DNA of 64,000 bases. Origin: Solobacterium sp. UBA3691 (GTDB taxonomy: Bacteria; Bacillota_I; Bacilli_A; Erysipelotrichales; Erysipelotrichaceae). The translations under genes were made by a program, and so were the position numbers. Below the pieces are notes generated by a model that did not search any database, was not told where the DNA came from, and worked only from the letters and a program-made list of their open reading frames with translations. Location: assembly GCA_002372175.1 (NCBI GenBank), contig DFIS01000076.1, positions 72,654 to 136,653 of the forward strand, read 5' to 3'. Positions 8,361 to 16,767 of the stretch are shown in pieces. Positions within the stretch are counted from its first letter, which is position 1; every line of letters begins with the position of its first letter.

Positions 8361-8874
8361 TGTCGTGCTCTATGAGCCGGAGATACCGCAGAATACCGGG
8401 AATATCATGCGTACATGTGCTGCCATGGGCTGGCGTCTGCATCTGATCGAACCTCTGGGCTTCTACATGGATGAGAAACATCTGCGCCGGGCAGGCATGG
8501 ATTACCGTGATACGCTCTGGTATAAGGTATATCCGAACTGGGATACATTCAGAAAAGAAAATTCAGGAGAGTTTTATTACATAACGCGATACGGAAAGAA
8601 GACACCTGATGCTTTTGCATATCCTGCCGACCGGGATATCTACCTTGTCTTCGGCAAGGAAAGCACAGGGATCGACAAGCATATCCTGCGTCAGAATCTC
8701 GACAGATGTGTACGGATACCGATGCTGGCGGATGCGAGAAGTCTGAATCTTTCCAATTGTGTCGCCTTATGTGTATACGAAGTCATGCGTCAGCTTGGCT
8801 ATCCGCAGCTGTCCAGAACAGAATACCTGAAAGGGGAAGACTTTCTGATGACATATGAACCGGAGGAAATGTAA
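8353..8874 (+). CDS. trmL: tRNA (cytidine/uridine-34-2'-O)-methyltransferase TrmL
   Basis: A SPOUT-class methyltransferase of 173 residues that 2'-O-methylates the wobble base of tRNA-Leu isoacceptors, using S-adenosylmethionine. Family motifs are VVLYEPEIPQNTGNIMRT at the N-terminus, FGKESTGI, and the knot region IPMLADARSLNLSNCVA. The start at 8353 (MYNVVLYEP) has GGGAG upstream and matches the family N-terminus better than the in-frame ATG at 8335. The start codon overlaps the preceding stop region. Confidence 0.95.
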   Translation: MYNVVLYEPEIPQNTGNIMRTCAAMGWRLHLIEPLGFYMDEKHLRRAGMDYRDTLWYKVYPNWDTFRKENSGEFYYITRYGKKTPDAFAYPADRDIYLVFGKESTGIDKHILRQNLDRCVRIPMLADARSLNLSNCVALCVYEVMRQLGYPQLSRTEYLKGEDFLMTYEPEEM

Positions 8875-9078
8875 ATGATAGAATCTATCAGTGATTTTCT
8901 TTCAATAGCTGTTCTTGTCTTCTTCCTGGCAATGGGAGTATATTTCCTGTACTATTCCGGACTGCGTGATACAGAAGCCTCCATGGCTCGTATTGAAGCA
9001 CGTTATTACCGCTACTATGACAGCGCTGATGACGATGCTAACGAGGATAAGAACGAAACATACTTTGAAGAATCATGA
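8875..9078 (+). CDS. Small single-pass membrane protein between trmL and comK
   Basis: 67 residues: one hydrophobic helix at about 9-28 (IAVLVFFLAMGVYFLYYSGL), then a tyrosine-rich, strongly acidic tail (residues 47-67 with many D, E, N). Its ATG follows the trmL stop immediately and is served by GGAGG just upstream. Its stop shares ATGA with the comK start. I do not recognise a family. Strict coupling to comK makes a linked role possible, but that is inference. Confidence 0.7.
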   Translation: MIESISDFLSIAVLVFFLAMGVYFLYYSGLRDTEASMARIEARYYRYYDSADDDANEDKNETYFEES

Positions 9079-9593
9079 ATCATATAGATGAAATACTATA
9101 TATTACTTCTTTACCGGATGGATCACTGCTTCATCTGAGTGATCACAAGACAATTAAAACTGATACTAAACCTCTGTCATTTCTGAACCGGTGCTGTCTG
9201 GCCAACGGTTCTTCCTACGAGGGCAGAATAGAAGCTTTCCGGGCTCTGACCGGCACCTCACAGAAACCGGCAGTACTGATCAGCGAACGTCTGCAGAGGA
9301 TCTTCTTTCCGACCCTGCGGGCTGAACATGAAGAATGCGTCTGGGTCCAGTACAATGCTGTCTTCCATATTCACAGTGTTGATGCCGGACATACAGAGAT
9401 CATCTTTCATACCGGAGAGAGATGTACAATTCCGTTCAATTACCGTATCATAAACAAGCAGCTGAAACGCTGTACGGAGTTTCTGAAGAAACTGAACGAC
9501 GAAAACAGCATAGGATTTGCGGGGGAATATGACGATCTATACCGTACCGGGCTGCCCGGCATGCAGGAAGGCAAGGAACATCCTGAAGAATGA
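9075..9593 (+). CDS. comK: ComK-like competence transcription factor
   Basis: A 172-residue protein matching the ComK family. In Bacillus, ComK is the master activator of competence genes such as comG, comE and comF and binds AT-box pairs. Family-like features in order are an N-terminal beta region, SSYEGRIEAFRALTG, KPAVLISERLQRIFFPT, the Trp-containing VWVQYNAV followed by HTEIIFHTGERCTIPF, and a C-terminal helix INKQLKRCTEFLKK. It is coupled to the upstream small membrane gene. Its last 65 nt overlap the next gene in another frame, so the C-terminal tail (after about 150) is probably not functionally constrained. Its likely targets comEA and comEC lie 9 kb downstream. Confidence 0.8.
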   Translation: MNHIDEILYITSLPDGSLLHLSDHKTIKTDTKPLSFLNRCCLANGSSYEGRIEAFRALTGTSQKPAVLISERLQRIFFPTLRAEHEECVWVQYNAVFHIHSVDAGHTEIIFHTGERCTIPFNYRIINKQLKRCTEFLKKLNDENSIGFAGEYDDLYRTGLPGMQEGKEHPEE

Positions 9594-9858
9594 AGCGATT
9601 CCGTATACGGAGGAGAACCTTTTCCGTATGCTTCTGGATGATACGGTCACAGAGGGTGTGCTGCAGCAGGCCGGATACACAAAGGGAAAAGAATACTACC
9701 GGCAGTATCCTTCCAAGCTTGCGCGTCCTTTGATCATCTGTGATGATCCCGAGAAGACCGCGCTGCTGAAGAGGCTGATCGGTGCGTGCAGAGAGAGCTG
9801 CCAGAACTATCTGTTCTGCGCAGATGCAAGAAATCAAGAGGCTGTGAAAGATGAGTAA
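9529..9858 (+). CDS. Spx/ArsC-family thioredoxin-fold protein
   Basis: 109 residues starting at MTIYTVPGCPACRKAR. The CPAC motif (Cys9, Cys12) after a beta strand, and SKLARPLIIC (63-71) with a cis-Pro type loop, place it in the ArsC/Spx family of redox-responsive regulators. Unusually, the C-terminus carries extra cysteines (Cys87, Cys91, Cys97) beyond Cys71. ATG 9529 has a G-rich site (GGGGG) upstream; an earlier in-frame start at 9517 is less likely. It overlaps comK by 65 nt and mnmA by 8 nt. In Bacillus, Spx represses competence, so adjacency to comK is suggestive. A role as a regulator rather than a reductase is not proven. Confidence 0.75.
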   Translation: MTIYTVPGCPACRKARNILKNEAIPYTEENLFRMLLDDTVTEGVLQQAGYTKGKEYYRQYPSKLARPLIICDDPEKTALLKRLIGACRESCQNYLFCADARNQEAVKDE

Positions 9859-10990
9859 GAAGATCATGGTCGGTCTGTCCGGCGGTGTGGACAGCGCGGT
9901 TGCGGCATATATGCTGAAAGAACAGGGATATGATGTTACCTGCGGTTTCATGCGCAACTGGGACTCACTGACTAACGGTGATATCCTGGGCAATCCGACT
10001 CTGGATCATGAGATCTGCACACAGGAAGAAGATTACAACGATGCCGCAAAAACAGCCGAAGCCCTGGGACTTCCGCTTGTACGTGTGGATTTTATCCGTG
10101 AGTACTGGCAGAATGTATTTCAGACGTTCCTGGATGAGTACCGGAAAGGAAGAACACCCAATCCGGATATCCTGTGCAATAAATACATCAAGTTTGATTC
10201 TTTCATGAAGTTCGCAAAGGATCAGGGATTTGATGATGTCGCTACCGGGCATTACGCAGCCATGACCTGTGAGAACGGTCAGTACTACATTGAGAAGGCA
10301 TATGACCGGAACAAAGATCAGACATACTTTCTGGCCCAGATCAGCCGTGATGTACTGCCGCATGTTGTCTTTCCCCTTGGGCATACGAATAAGCATGAAG
10401 TGCGCATGATCGCCGAAAAACTCGGTCTTTCCATCGCCAGGAAAAAGGATTCGACAGGCATCTGTTTTATCGGTGAGCGTGATTTCCGCAACTTTCTTGC
10501 GAATTATCTGCCGATGAAGGCAGGGAATATCATCAATATCAACAATAATACTATTGCAGGGGAACACACCGGCGTGCTTTACTATACGATCGGCCAGCGC
10601 AAGGGACTGAATATCGGCGGCACCGGACCGTACTATGTTGTCGGCAAGGATGTCGAAAAGAATGAGCTCTATGTGACCGATGAACAGAATAAGCAGTGGC
10701 TGATCAGTGACTCCTGCAGGGTCAGCGGCATGAACTATCTGTTTGATACGGATGAAGAGATCACATGTGCTGCCAAGTTCCGCTACAGACAGCCGGATAA
10801 TCCTGTTGTATTGAGGAAAGTCAGCGATACGGAAGTGACGGTCAGCTATCCGCAGGGGATCAGCGGCGTTACACCCGGGCAGGAAGCTGTCTTCTATCTT
10901 GGTGACAGGATGATCGGCGGCGGTACGATCGAGCAGATATATGCCGGCGGCGAAGACCTGATGCAGATGATCAAAGCAAGGCGAAGATGA
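9851..10990 (+). CDS. mnmA: tRNA-specific 2-thiouridylase MnmA
   Basis: A 379-residue enzyme that makes s2U34 in tRNA-Lys, -Glu and -Gln, using ATP and persulfide sulfur. The PP-loop GLSGGVDSAVAA is at residues 8-19. GRTPNPDILCNKYIKF contains the catalytic Cys, and GICFIGERDF contains the second redox Cys. YTIGQRKGLNIGG is also present. It is full length. The start overlaps the Spx-like gene by 8 nt and the stop overlaps recD2 by 4 nt. A persulfide-dependent enzyme next to a multi-cysteine thioredoxin-fold protein may reflect redox coupling, which is inference. Confidence 0.97.
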   Translation: MSKKIMVGLSGGVDSAVAAYMLKEQGYDVTCGFMRNWDSLTNGDILGNPTLDHEICTQEEDYNDAAKTAEALGLPLVRVDFIREYWQNVFQTFLDEYRKGRTPNPDILCNKYIKFDSFMKFAKDQGFDDVATGHYAAMTCENGQYYIEKAYDRNKDQTYFLAQISRDVLPHVVFPLGHTNKHEVRMIAEKLGLSIARKKDSTGICFIGERDFRNFLANYLPMKAGNIININNNTIAGEHTGVLYYTIGQRKGLNIGGTGPYYVVGKDVEKNELYVTDEQNKQWLISDSCRVSGMNYLFDTDEEITCAAKFRYRQPDNPVVLRKVSDTEVTVSYPQGISGVTPGQEAVFYLGDRMIGGGTIEQIYAGGEDLMQMIKARRR

Positions 10991-13191
10991 CAAACAGGGA
11001 AGAACTGGAAAACTATATCAAACTGACCGGTAAGATGATCTATATCGTCTATCACAACGAAGAGACACTGTATACCGTCGCAAGATTCCTGATCAGCGAT
11101 GAAAAGGAAAAGACGATCACCGTCACGGGTATGGTGCCTTCTCCGGAGACCGATACGATGTATACGATCTACGGCAGTTATACCGAGCATCCCAGATACG
11201 GGATGCAGTTTAATTTTGTCTCCTGCGAAAGACCGCTTCCGGAAGAGGCTGACGGCATCATCAAGTACCTCTCCGGTGTCAGTTTTCCGGGTATTGGCAA
11301 AAAGACGGCGGAAAAGATCGTCGCTCTGCTCGGAGATAACTGTCTGGAGATGATCCGGCAGGAACCATCCGTGCTGTATACGATCCCGGGGCTTTCCGCT
11401 GACAAGATCACCGTGATCACGGAAGGCCTGCGGGAAGAAGACGACGGCATGGAAGAGCTGATCCGTTTTCTGAATATCCACGGCATCGGCATGCGCAATC
11501 TGGTCAGGCTGAACCGTGCCTACGGCAAGCAGGCTCTCGAAAAGATCAAGCAGAATCCGTACCGGGTGATCGAAGAGTGCGATGGTTTCGGCTTCAAGAC
11601 TGCGGATAAGATCGCCATGGCTCTGGGCTTTGCGGAGGACGATGAACGCCGTCTTTACGCATTTATGATCTCTCTGTGCATGGATCTCTGCATGCGTCTG
11701 GGCGATTCGTATGTATCGGCGGAATACCTGCGGGAGAACTTTGAGAAGCAGTGTCAGGGGCTTACCTATGACTATGACAGTATTCTTGATCAGGTGCTGT
11801 TCAGCGGACGTCTGGTGCAGGAAGATAACCGTATTTATCCGGATACGCAGTATGAGGCAGAAACCGGTATTGCGAAGTTTCTGGAAGAATATCCGTATGA
11901 GATCCTTGAAGCATGTGACCGCGAGCTTCTGGACCGGTATCTGCTGGATATGCAGAAGGCATTGTCGATCACCTATGATGAAGATCAGGTGAATGCGATC
12001 CACCGCTTCTTTGACTGTCCGTTCATGATCCTTACCGGGGGACCGGGAACCGGGAAAACGACTGTTGTCAGAGCTCTGGTGCAGTTATTCCGCATGCTGT
12101 ATCCAAGCAGTACGATCGTCTGTGCAGCCCCTACGGGCAGAGCTGCCAAGCGCTTATCCGAGCTTACCGATACACCTTCGATGACGATCCATTCGCTGCT
12201 GAAGTGGGATCTGGAAACCAATACCTTCGGGGTGACGGAAGAAGAACCGATCCTGGCAGATCTTTTGATCATTGATGAGTTCTCGATGGTCGACAGCTGG
12301 CTTTTCTACAATCTGCTGAAAGCTTCCAAACGGATCAAGCGCATCTGTGTGATCGGTGATGAGGATCAGCTTCCGAGTGTATCGCTTGGCAGTGTACTGC
12401 GTGATCTGATCGAATCTGAACGTTTTCCGCTGGTCCGTCTGTCGCGGATCTACCGTCAGCGTGACGGCAGTGATGTGATCGAATTGGCGCATATGATCCA
12501 CGATAACAGAGTTGATCTTTCCGCCCTGAACAAGGATGTGCGGTTTATCGAACAGCCGGAGACAGGGGTCAGGAATGCCGTTGTGAAGATCGTACAGAAT
12601 GCTCTGGACAAGGGGTATACGATCAACGATATTCAGGTGCTTTCCCCGATGTACGGAGGATCTGCCGGTATCGATGTGCTGAACAATGCTCTGCAGGAGG
12701 CATTCAATCCGCCGTCCGCAGACCGCAATGAGGCACGCTATGGCTATGTTACATTCCGGGAAGGGGACAAGATCCTGCAGCTGAAGAATCAGCCTGATGA
12801 CGATGTGTATAACGGGGATATCGGCATTCTCGAAGAGATCATTCCGGCCCGGGAGAGCGAAACGCATCAGAATGTTCTGATCGTTAACTTTGACGGTATA
12901 TATGTGGAGTACAGCGGAGATAATGTCGGCAATATCTCACTTGCCTACTGTATCTCCGTACATAAGTCACAGGGCAGTGAGTATCCGATCGTGATCTTTC
13001 CAATCGTACAGAGACATGCGATCATGCTGCAGCGCAAGCTGATCTATACCGGCATCACCAGATCACGGCAGTCGCTGATCCTGATCGGAGATAAAAATGC
13101 ATTCATGCGGGGAATATCCCAGCTGGAGAGACATATCCGTCAGACAACGCTGAAAAGAAGACTGACTGCACACGGTAATGAAATTTCCTGA
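10987..13191 (+). CDS. recD2: RecD2-type superfamily 1 DNA helicase
   Basis: A 734-residue helicase of the RecD2/TraA type found in bacteria lacking RecBC. An N-terminal OB-like and helix-hairpin-helix region (about 1-230, including GVSFPGIGKKTAEKIV) is followed by the motor. Walker A is GGPGTGKTTVVRAL (about 351-364), Walker B is LLIIDEFSMVD, and motif III is VIGDEDQLPSV. The C-terminal UvrD-like end includes SVHKSQGSEYPIVI. It unwinds DNA 5' to 3' in repair and recombination. It is the last gene of the rdgB operon (ATGA overlap with mnmA). The T-box leader of alaS begins about 35 nt downstream. Confidence 0.96.
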   Translation: MTNREELENYIKLTGKMIYIVYHNEETLYTVARFLISDEKEKTITVTGMVPSPETDTMYTIYGSYTEHPRYGMQFNFVSCERPLPEEADGIIKYLSGVSFPGIGKKTAEKIVALLGDNCLEMIRQEPSVLYTIPGLSADKITVITEGLREEDDGMEELIRFLNIHGIGMRNLVRLNRAYGKQALEKIKQNPYRVIEECDGFGFKTADKIAMALGFAEDDERRLYAFMISLCMDLCMRLGDSYVSAEYLRENFEKQCQGLTYDYDSILDQVLFSGRLVQEDNRIYPDTQYEAETGIAKFLEEYPYEILEACDRELLDRYLLDMQKALSITYDEDQVNAIHRFFDCPFMILTGGPGTGKTTVVRALVQLFRMLYPSSTIVCAAPTGRAAKRLSELTDTPSMTIHSLLKWDLETNTFGVTEEEPILADLLIIDEFSMVDSWLFYNLLKASKRIKRICVIGDEDQLPSVSLGSVLRDLIESERFPLVRLSRIYRQRDGSDVIELAHMIHDNRVDLSALNKDVRFIEQPETGVRNAVVKIVQNALDKGYTINDIQVLSPMYGGSAGIDVLNNALQEAFNPPSADRNEARYGYVTFREGDKILQLKNQPDDDVYNGDIGILEEIIPARESETHQNVLIVNFDGIYVEYSGDNVGNISLAYCISVHKSQGSEYPIVIFPIVQRHAIMLQRKLIYTGITRSRQSLILIGDKNAFMRGISQLERHIRQTTLKRRLTAHGNEIS

Positions 13192-13219
13192 TGTCAAAAG
13201 GAAAGAAATGCTATATACT
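13191..13219 (+). promoter_or_regulatory. Promoter of the alaS T-box leader
   Basis: ATGTCA (13191-13196) and TATACT (13214-13219) are spaced 17 nt. Transcription would begin near 13226, just before stem I of the T-box. Confidence 0.5.
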
Positions 13220-13225
13220 TGTTGT

Positions 13226-13447
13226 GTTAAATCGCTGAACGCGGATAAGTAGCGTACATGACGTATACAAGAGAGAGGGAGGATGGTGGAAGCTCCCGTA
13301 TACGATGAACGTGAAGCTGCCGCGGAAGAGCTCTTGAAAAAGAGACGTTAATCCGCGTTAAGGATCAATTAAGGTGCGTACAGATCATGTACGAAACAGG
13401 ATGGTACCGCGTATAACATACGTTCCTGCAAGGAATGTATGTTTTTA
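13226..13447 (+). promoter_or_regulatory. T-box riboswitch (alanine, GCU specifier) of alaS
   Basis: A full T-box leader. Stem I contains the AGTA-type bulge and an AGAGAG region. The specifier loop gives GAA-GCT, placing alanine codon GCT at 13316-13318. The conserved T-box AGGATGGTACCGCG is at 13398-13411. The terminator ACATACGTTCCT/AGGAATGTATGT (13416-13427/13431-13442) is followed by TTTTT. Uncharged tRNA-Ala should pair with the specifier and the T-box bulge, favour the antiterminator and let alaS be transcribed. Specifier identity matches the downstream gene. Confidence 0.95.
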
Positions 13448-13462
13448 TTTAAGGAGGAAAAT

Positions 13463-16105
13463 ATGACAGTACAGAAACAGTTGACAGGTGATCAGGTAAG
13501 ACAGATGTTCCTGGATTTCTTTGCCGAGAAGGGAAGCATGATCGAACCGGGAGCCAGTCTGATCCCGCATAACGATCCGACCCTGCTCTGGATCAATGCC
13601 GGTGTATCCGCATTAAAGAAGTATTTTGACGGTACGGAGAAACCACGCAACAACCGTATCGCCAATGCCCAGAAATCGATCAGAACGAATGATATCGAGA
13701 ATGTCGGCAAGACTGCCCGTCATCATACATTCTTTGAGATGCTTGGAAACTTCTCGATCGGTGACTACTTCAAGGAAGAAGCCATTGCCTATGCATGGGA
13801 GTTCCTGACATCGCCGAAGTGGATCGGTTTTGACAAGCAGAGACTCTATGTCACGGTTTATCCGGATGATGAAGTAGCGTATAACTGCTGGGTAAAGAAC
13901 GGTATGATCGAATCCCATATCCGCAAGACTTACGATAACTTCTGGGAGATCGGTGAAGGCCCCGGCGGTCCGGATACCGAGCTGTATTATGACCGCGGTG
14001 AGAAGTATGATCCTCAGGGTCTTGGCGAGAAGCTCTTCTTTGAGGATATTGAGAATGACAGATATATCGAAGTATGGAATATCGTCTTCTCCCAGTATGA
14101 CTGCAAGCCGGGTATCGTTCCCCGCAGTGAATACAAGGAGCTGCCGCAGAAGAATATCGATACCGGTATGGGTCTTGAACGTCTTGTCTGTCTGATCCAG
14201 GATGGCGAGACAAACTTCGATACTGATCTGTTCCTGCCGATCATCCATGCGACGGAGAAGTTTGCGGTACACAGCTATGATGAAAGAGAATACAAGATGG
14301 CTTACAGAGTCATTGCCGATCATATCCGTACGGTTACCTTTGCGATCGCGGATGGTGCGACATTCTCCAACGAAGGCAGAGGATATGTACTGAGAAGAGT
14401 ACTGCGCAGAGCTGTGCGCTACGGCATCAAGCTGGGTATCCGCGGAAGCTTCATGTACAAGCTTGTTAATACAGTTGCGGAAAACATGAAGGCATATTAT
14501 CCGTATGTACTGGATAAGACAGAACTCATCGCCAAGCTGGTCAAGACAGAAGAAGAGAGCTTCCATGCGACCCTGACTAACGGTGAACTTCTGCTCAACG
14601 AAGAACTGAAGAAGCATGCGGACAGCAAGATCCTGCCCGGTGAAGTCATGTTCAAGCTGTATGATACTTACGGATTCCCGAGAGAGCTGACGACAGAGAT
14701 CGCGGAAGAAGCCGGCTTTACCGTAGATAATGAAGGTTTTGACAGAGAGATGGCTGCCCAGAAACAGCGTGCACGTGATGCCCGCGGCAATGAGCAGAGC
14801 ATGGGCTCACAGTCGGTTGATCTGATGAACTTTGAAGATCCTTCCGAGTTTACTGGTTATACGGACAAGACATGCGAGAGTAAGGTTATCGGCCTGTTTA
14901 AGGACGGTATTCGCGTGAATACGATCACGGATGAGGGTGATGTCATCCTGGATAAAACATGCTTCTATGCGGAAAGCGGCGGCCAGACAGCGGATACCGG
15001 TGTGCTCACAGGCAGCGGCTTCAAAGCGGAAGTAACAGATGTACGCAAGGCTCCGCACAAGCAGAGTCTGCATCATATCGTCGTTACCGAAGGCAGCATC
15101 ACTGAAGGCGATACGGTATGCGGTGCCTACGACTATGCAAGAAGACAGATGACACGGGCAAACCATTCCTCTCTGCATCTGCTGCAGGCAGCCCTGCGTC
15201 AGATCGTCGGTGATCATGTTGCCCAGGCCGGTTCCTATAACGGACCTGATTACGGACGTTTCGACTTCACACACTACGAGAAGATGACACCCGAACAGCT
15301 CAAGGCTGTAGAAGAACTCGTCAATGAGAAGATCGCTGAGAATTTGCCGGTAACAACAGAAGTCATGAGTATCGAAGATGCCCAGCACAGCGGTGCCATT
15401 GCATTATTCGATGAGAAGTACGGAGATACCGTCAGAGTTGTCTCCATGGGTGATTTCTCCAAGGAATTCTGCGGCGGCACACATGCGTCAAATACAGGCG
15501 ATCTCGGTCTCTTCAAGATCATCAGTGAAGAATCGATTGGTTCCGGTGTCAGAAGAATTACTTCCAAGACCAAGCTGGCAGCGTATGAAGATTTCAAATC
15601 CGAGGAAGAATACCTGAAGGATACAGCCAAACTGTTCAAGATGGCGAATTACCAGGGTCTGCAGGACAAGATCCGCCAGCTGCAGGAGGAAAACAGCACT
15701 CTGCGCAAACAGGTGGCAGAAGCCAGGGGCAAGGCCCTGATCGCAGAAGCAGACAGCAAGGTCAAGGCAGCAGAAAAGATCAATGATCTGCATGTACTCT
15801 TTGTCCGTGAGAAGGATATGGATACAGGCAAGATGAAGGAATATGCCGAACTGCTCAGAAACAAGCTTACCGACGGTCTTGTCTTTGTGACAAACACAGC
15901 GGATGAAAAGATCACCTTTGTCTGTGCAGCTTCCAAGGCAGCCATCGACAAAGGCCTTAAAGCTGGTGATCTCGTCAGACTTGCGGCAGAGAAGACAGGC
16001 GGCAAGGGCGGCGGACGTCCCGACATGGCTCAGGCAGGCGGCAGAGACTTCACGCATCTTGATGAGGCTGTTGAATCCGTTAAGGAGAAAATCAGAAATT
16101 CTTAA
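13463..16105 (+). CDS. alaS: Alanyl-tRNA synthetase
   Basis: An 880-residue class II synthetase. The N-terminal catalytic core has motifs around RIANAQKSIRTNDIENVG and HHTFFEMLGNFSIGDYF. An editing domain carries NHSSLHLLQAAL and CGGTHASNTG (zinc and editing residues). A C-terminal coiled coil and C-Ala domain end in the Gly-rich GGKGGGRPDMAQAGG. The start at 13463 has AAGGAGG 7 nt upstream. An in-frame ATG at 13439 lies inside the terminator hairpin and is rejected. Expression is controlled by the alanine T-box. Confidence 0.98.
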   Translation: MTVQKQLTGDQVRQMFLDFFAEKGSMIEPGASLIPHNDPTLLWINAGVSALKKYFDGTEKPRNNRIANAQKSIRTNDIENVGKTARHHTFFEMLGNFSIGDYFKEEAIAYAWEFLTSPKWIGFDKQRLYVTVYPDDEVAYNCWVKNGMIESHIRKTYDNFWEIGEGPGGPDTELYYDRGEKYDPQGLGEKLFFEDIENDRYIEVWNIVFSQYDCKPGIVPRSEYKELPQKNIDTGMGLERLVCLIQDGETNFDTDLFLPIIHATEKFAVHSYDEREYKMAYRVIADHIRTVTFAIADGATFSNEGRGYVLRRVLRRAVRYGIKLGIRGSFMYKLVNTVAENMKAYYPYVLDKTELIAKLVKTEEESFHATLTNGELLLNEELKKHADSKILPGEVMFKLYDTYGFPRELTTEIAEEAGFTVDNEGFDREMAAQKQRARDARGNEQSMGSQSVDLMNFEDPSEFTGYTDKTCESKVIGLFKDGIRVNTITDEGDVILDKTCFYAESGGQTADTGVLTGSGFKAEVTDVRKAPHKQSLHHIVVTEGSITEGDTVCGAYDYARRQMTRANHSSLHLLQAALRQIVGDHVAQAGSYNGPDYGRFDFTHYEKMTPEQLKAVEELVNEKIAENLPVTTEVMSIEDAQHSGAIALFDEKYGDTVRVVSMGDFSKEFCGGTHASNTGDLGLFKIISEESIGSGVRRITSKTKLAAYEDFKSEEEYLKDTAKLFKMANYQGLQDKIRQLQEENSTLRKQVAEARGKALIAEADSKVKAAEKINDLHVLFVREKDMDTGKMKEYAELLRNKLTDGLVFVTNTADEKITFVCAASKAAIDKGLKAGDLVRLAAEKTGGKGGGRPDMAQAGGRDFTHLDEAVESVKEKIRNS

Positions 16106-16169
16106 ACCTCTTCGTATATACTTTTGAACTGAATTGTTCTAAAATAAATGCAAGTGAGGTGGTGATCTT

Positions 16170-16436
16170 ATGACAAAGAAAGATATTTCTCCGACCGTCA
16201 GTTTTAACGCTGATGAAGTCAGAAGAAAGAATATTGCACAGGTTCTCAAACTCGTTCAGGAAGCACTGGAAGAAAGAGGGTATACAGCGATCAATCAGCT
16301 TGCCGGATATCTGATCTCCAATGATCCTGCCTATATCTCAAGTCATAAGAATGCCAGAAGCATCATTCAGTCTGTTGAGAGGCATGAGATCATAGAAGAA
16401 CTTGTACGCTTCTATCTGGAAGAACACGCTGAGTGA
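16170..16436 (+). CDS. ireB: IreB-family regulatory phosphoprotein
   Basis: An 88-residue protein of the IreB (UPF0297/DUF965) family. In Enterococcus, IreB is phosphorylated by the PASTA kinase IreK and controls cephalosporin tolerance and envelope homeostasis. The family pattern ISPTVSFNADE at the N-terminus holds the Ser and Thr candidates. The core includes ALEERGYTAINQLAGYLISNDPAYISSHKNAR at about 31-62. The start is set by GAGGTGGTG. In many Bacillota ireB, ruvX and a DUF1292 gene are adjacent. Here ruvX is 36 kb away (52647) and a hairpin fills the gap. Confidence 0.93.
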   Translation: MTKKDISPTVSFNADEVRRKNIAQVLKLVQEALEERGYTAINQLAGYLISNDPAYISSHKNARSIIQSVERHEIIEELVRFYLEEHAE

Positions 16437-16497
16437 GCAGTTATACCGCAGCATTCTTTGAGAGTGGGCGGTCTTTCGAAATCAATAACAAGACAGA

Positions 16498-16518
16498 AGG
16501 CGTACTGCGCCTTTTGTT
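16498..16518 (+). terminator. Terminator-like hairpin between ireB and the DUF1292 gene
   Basis: AAGGCG pairs with CGCCTT around a TACTG loop, followed by TTGTTT just before the AGGAGG of the next gene. It is a weak intrinsic terminator or attenuator in the position where ruvX usually sits. Confidence 0.5.
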
Positions 16519-16530
16519 TAGGAGGAAAAC

Positions 16531-16767
16531 ATGAGTGAAAAAATGATTACACTGATCAATGATGAGGGTCAGGAGACTCAGGCTGAACTGGTCCTGACCT
16601 TTGAGTATGAAGGTAAGAATATCGCACTTATCGGTGACGGTGATGATGTCTATCCGTTTTTCTATGATGATGACGGAAACCTGGATGCGGTAGAGGATCC
16701 GGAATTACTCGAGGTCTGTGCAGAAGTACTTAATGCATTTGAGGAAGAAGCGGAAGAAAACGAATGA
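16531..16767 (+). CDS. DUF1292 family protein
   Basis: A 78-residue acidic protein of the DUF1292 (YrzB-like) family: an N-terminal beta hairpin (MITLINDEGQETQAELVLTFEY), then a DDVYPFFYDDDGNL turn and an acidic C-terminal helix (FEEEAEENE). Function is unknown. AGGAGG lies 8 nt before the ATG. Its stop shares ATGA with mltG, suggesting coupled synthesis with the cell-wall enzyme. Confidence 0.9.
   Translation: MSEKMITLINDEGQETQAELVLTFEYEGKNIALIGDGDDVYPFFYDDDGNLDAVEDPELLEVCAEVLNAFEEEAEENE

Noticed and set aside
9965..10993. 342-codon open frame antisense to mnmA
   Set aside because: It mirrors the third-codon-position bias of mnmA, has no ribosome site, and its translation shows no family features.
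10894..12003. 369-codon antisense frame across mnmA and recD2
   Set aside because: It spans the coupled junction of two well-supported genes on the other strand.
13439..13462. Upstream in-frame ATG of alaS
   Set aside because: It lies in the T-box terminator hairpin; the ATG at 13463 has a strong AAGGAGG.
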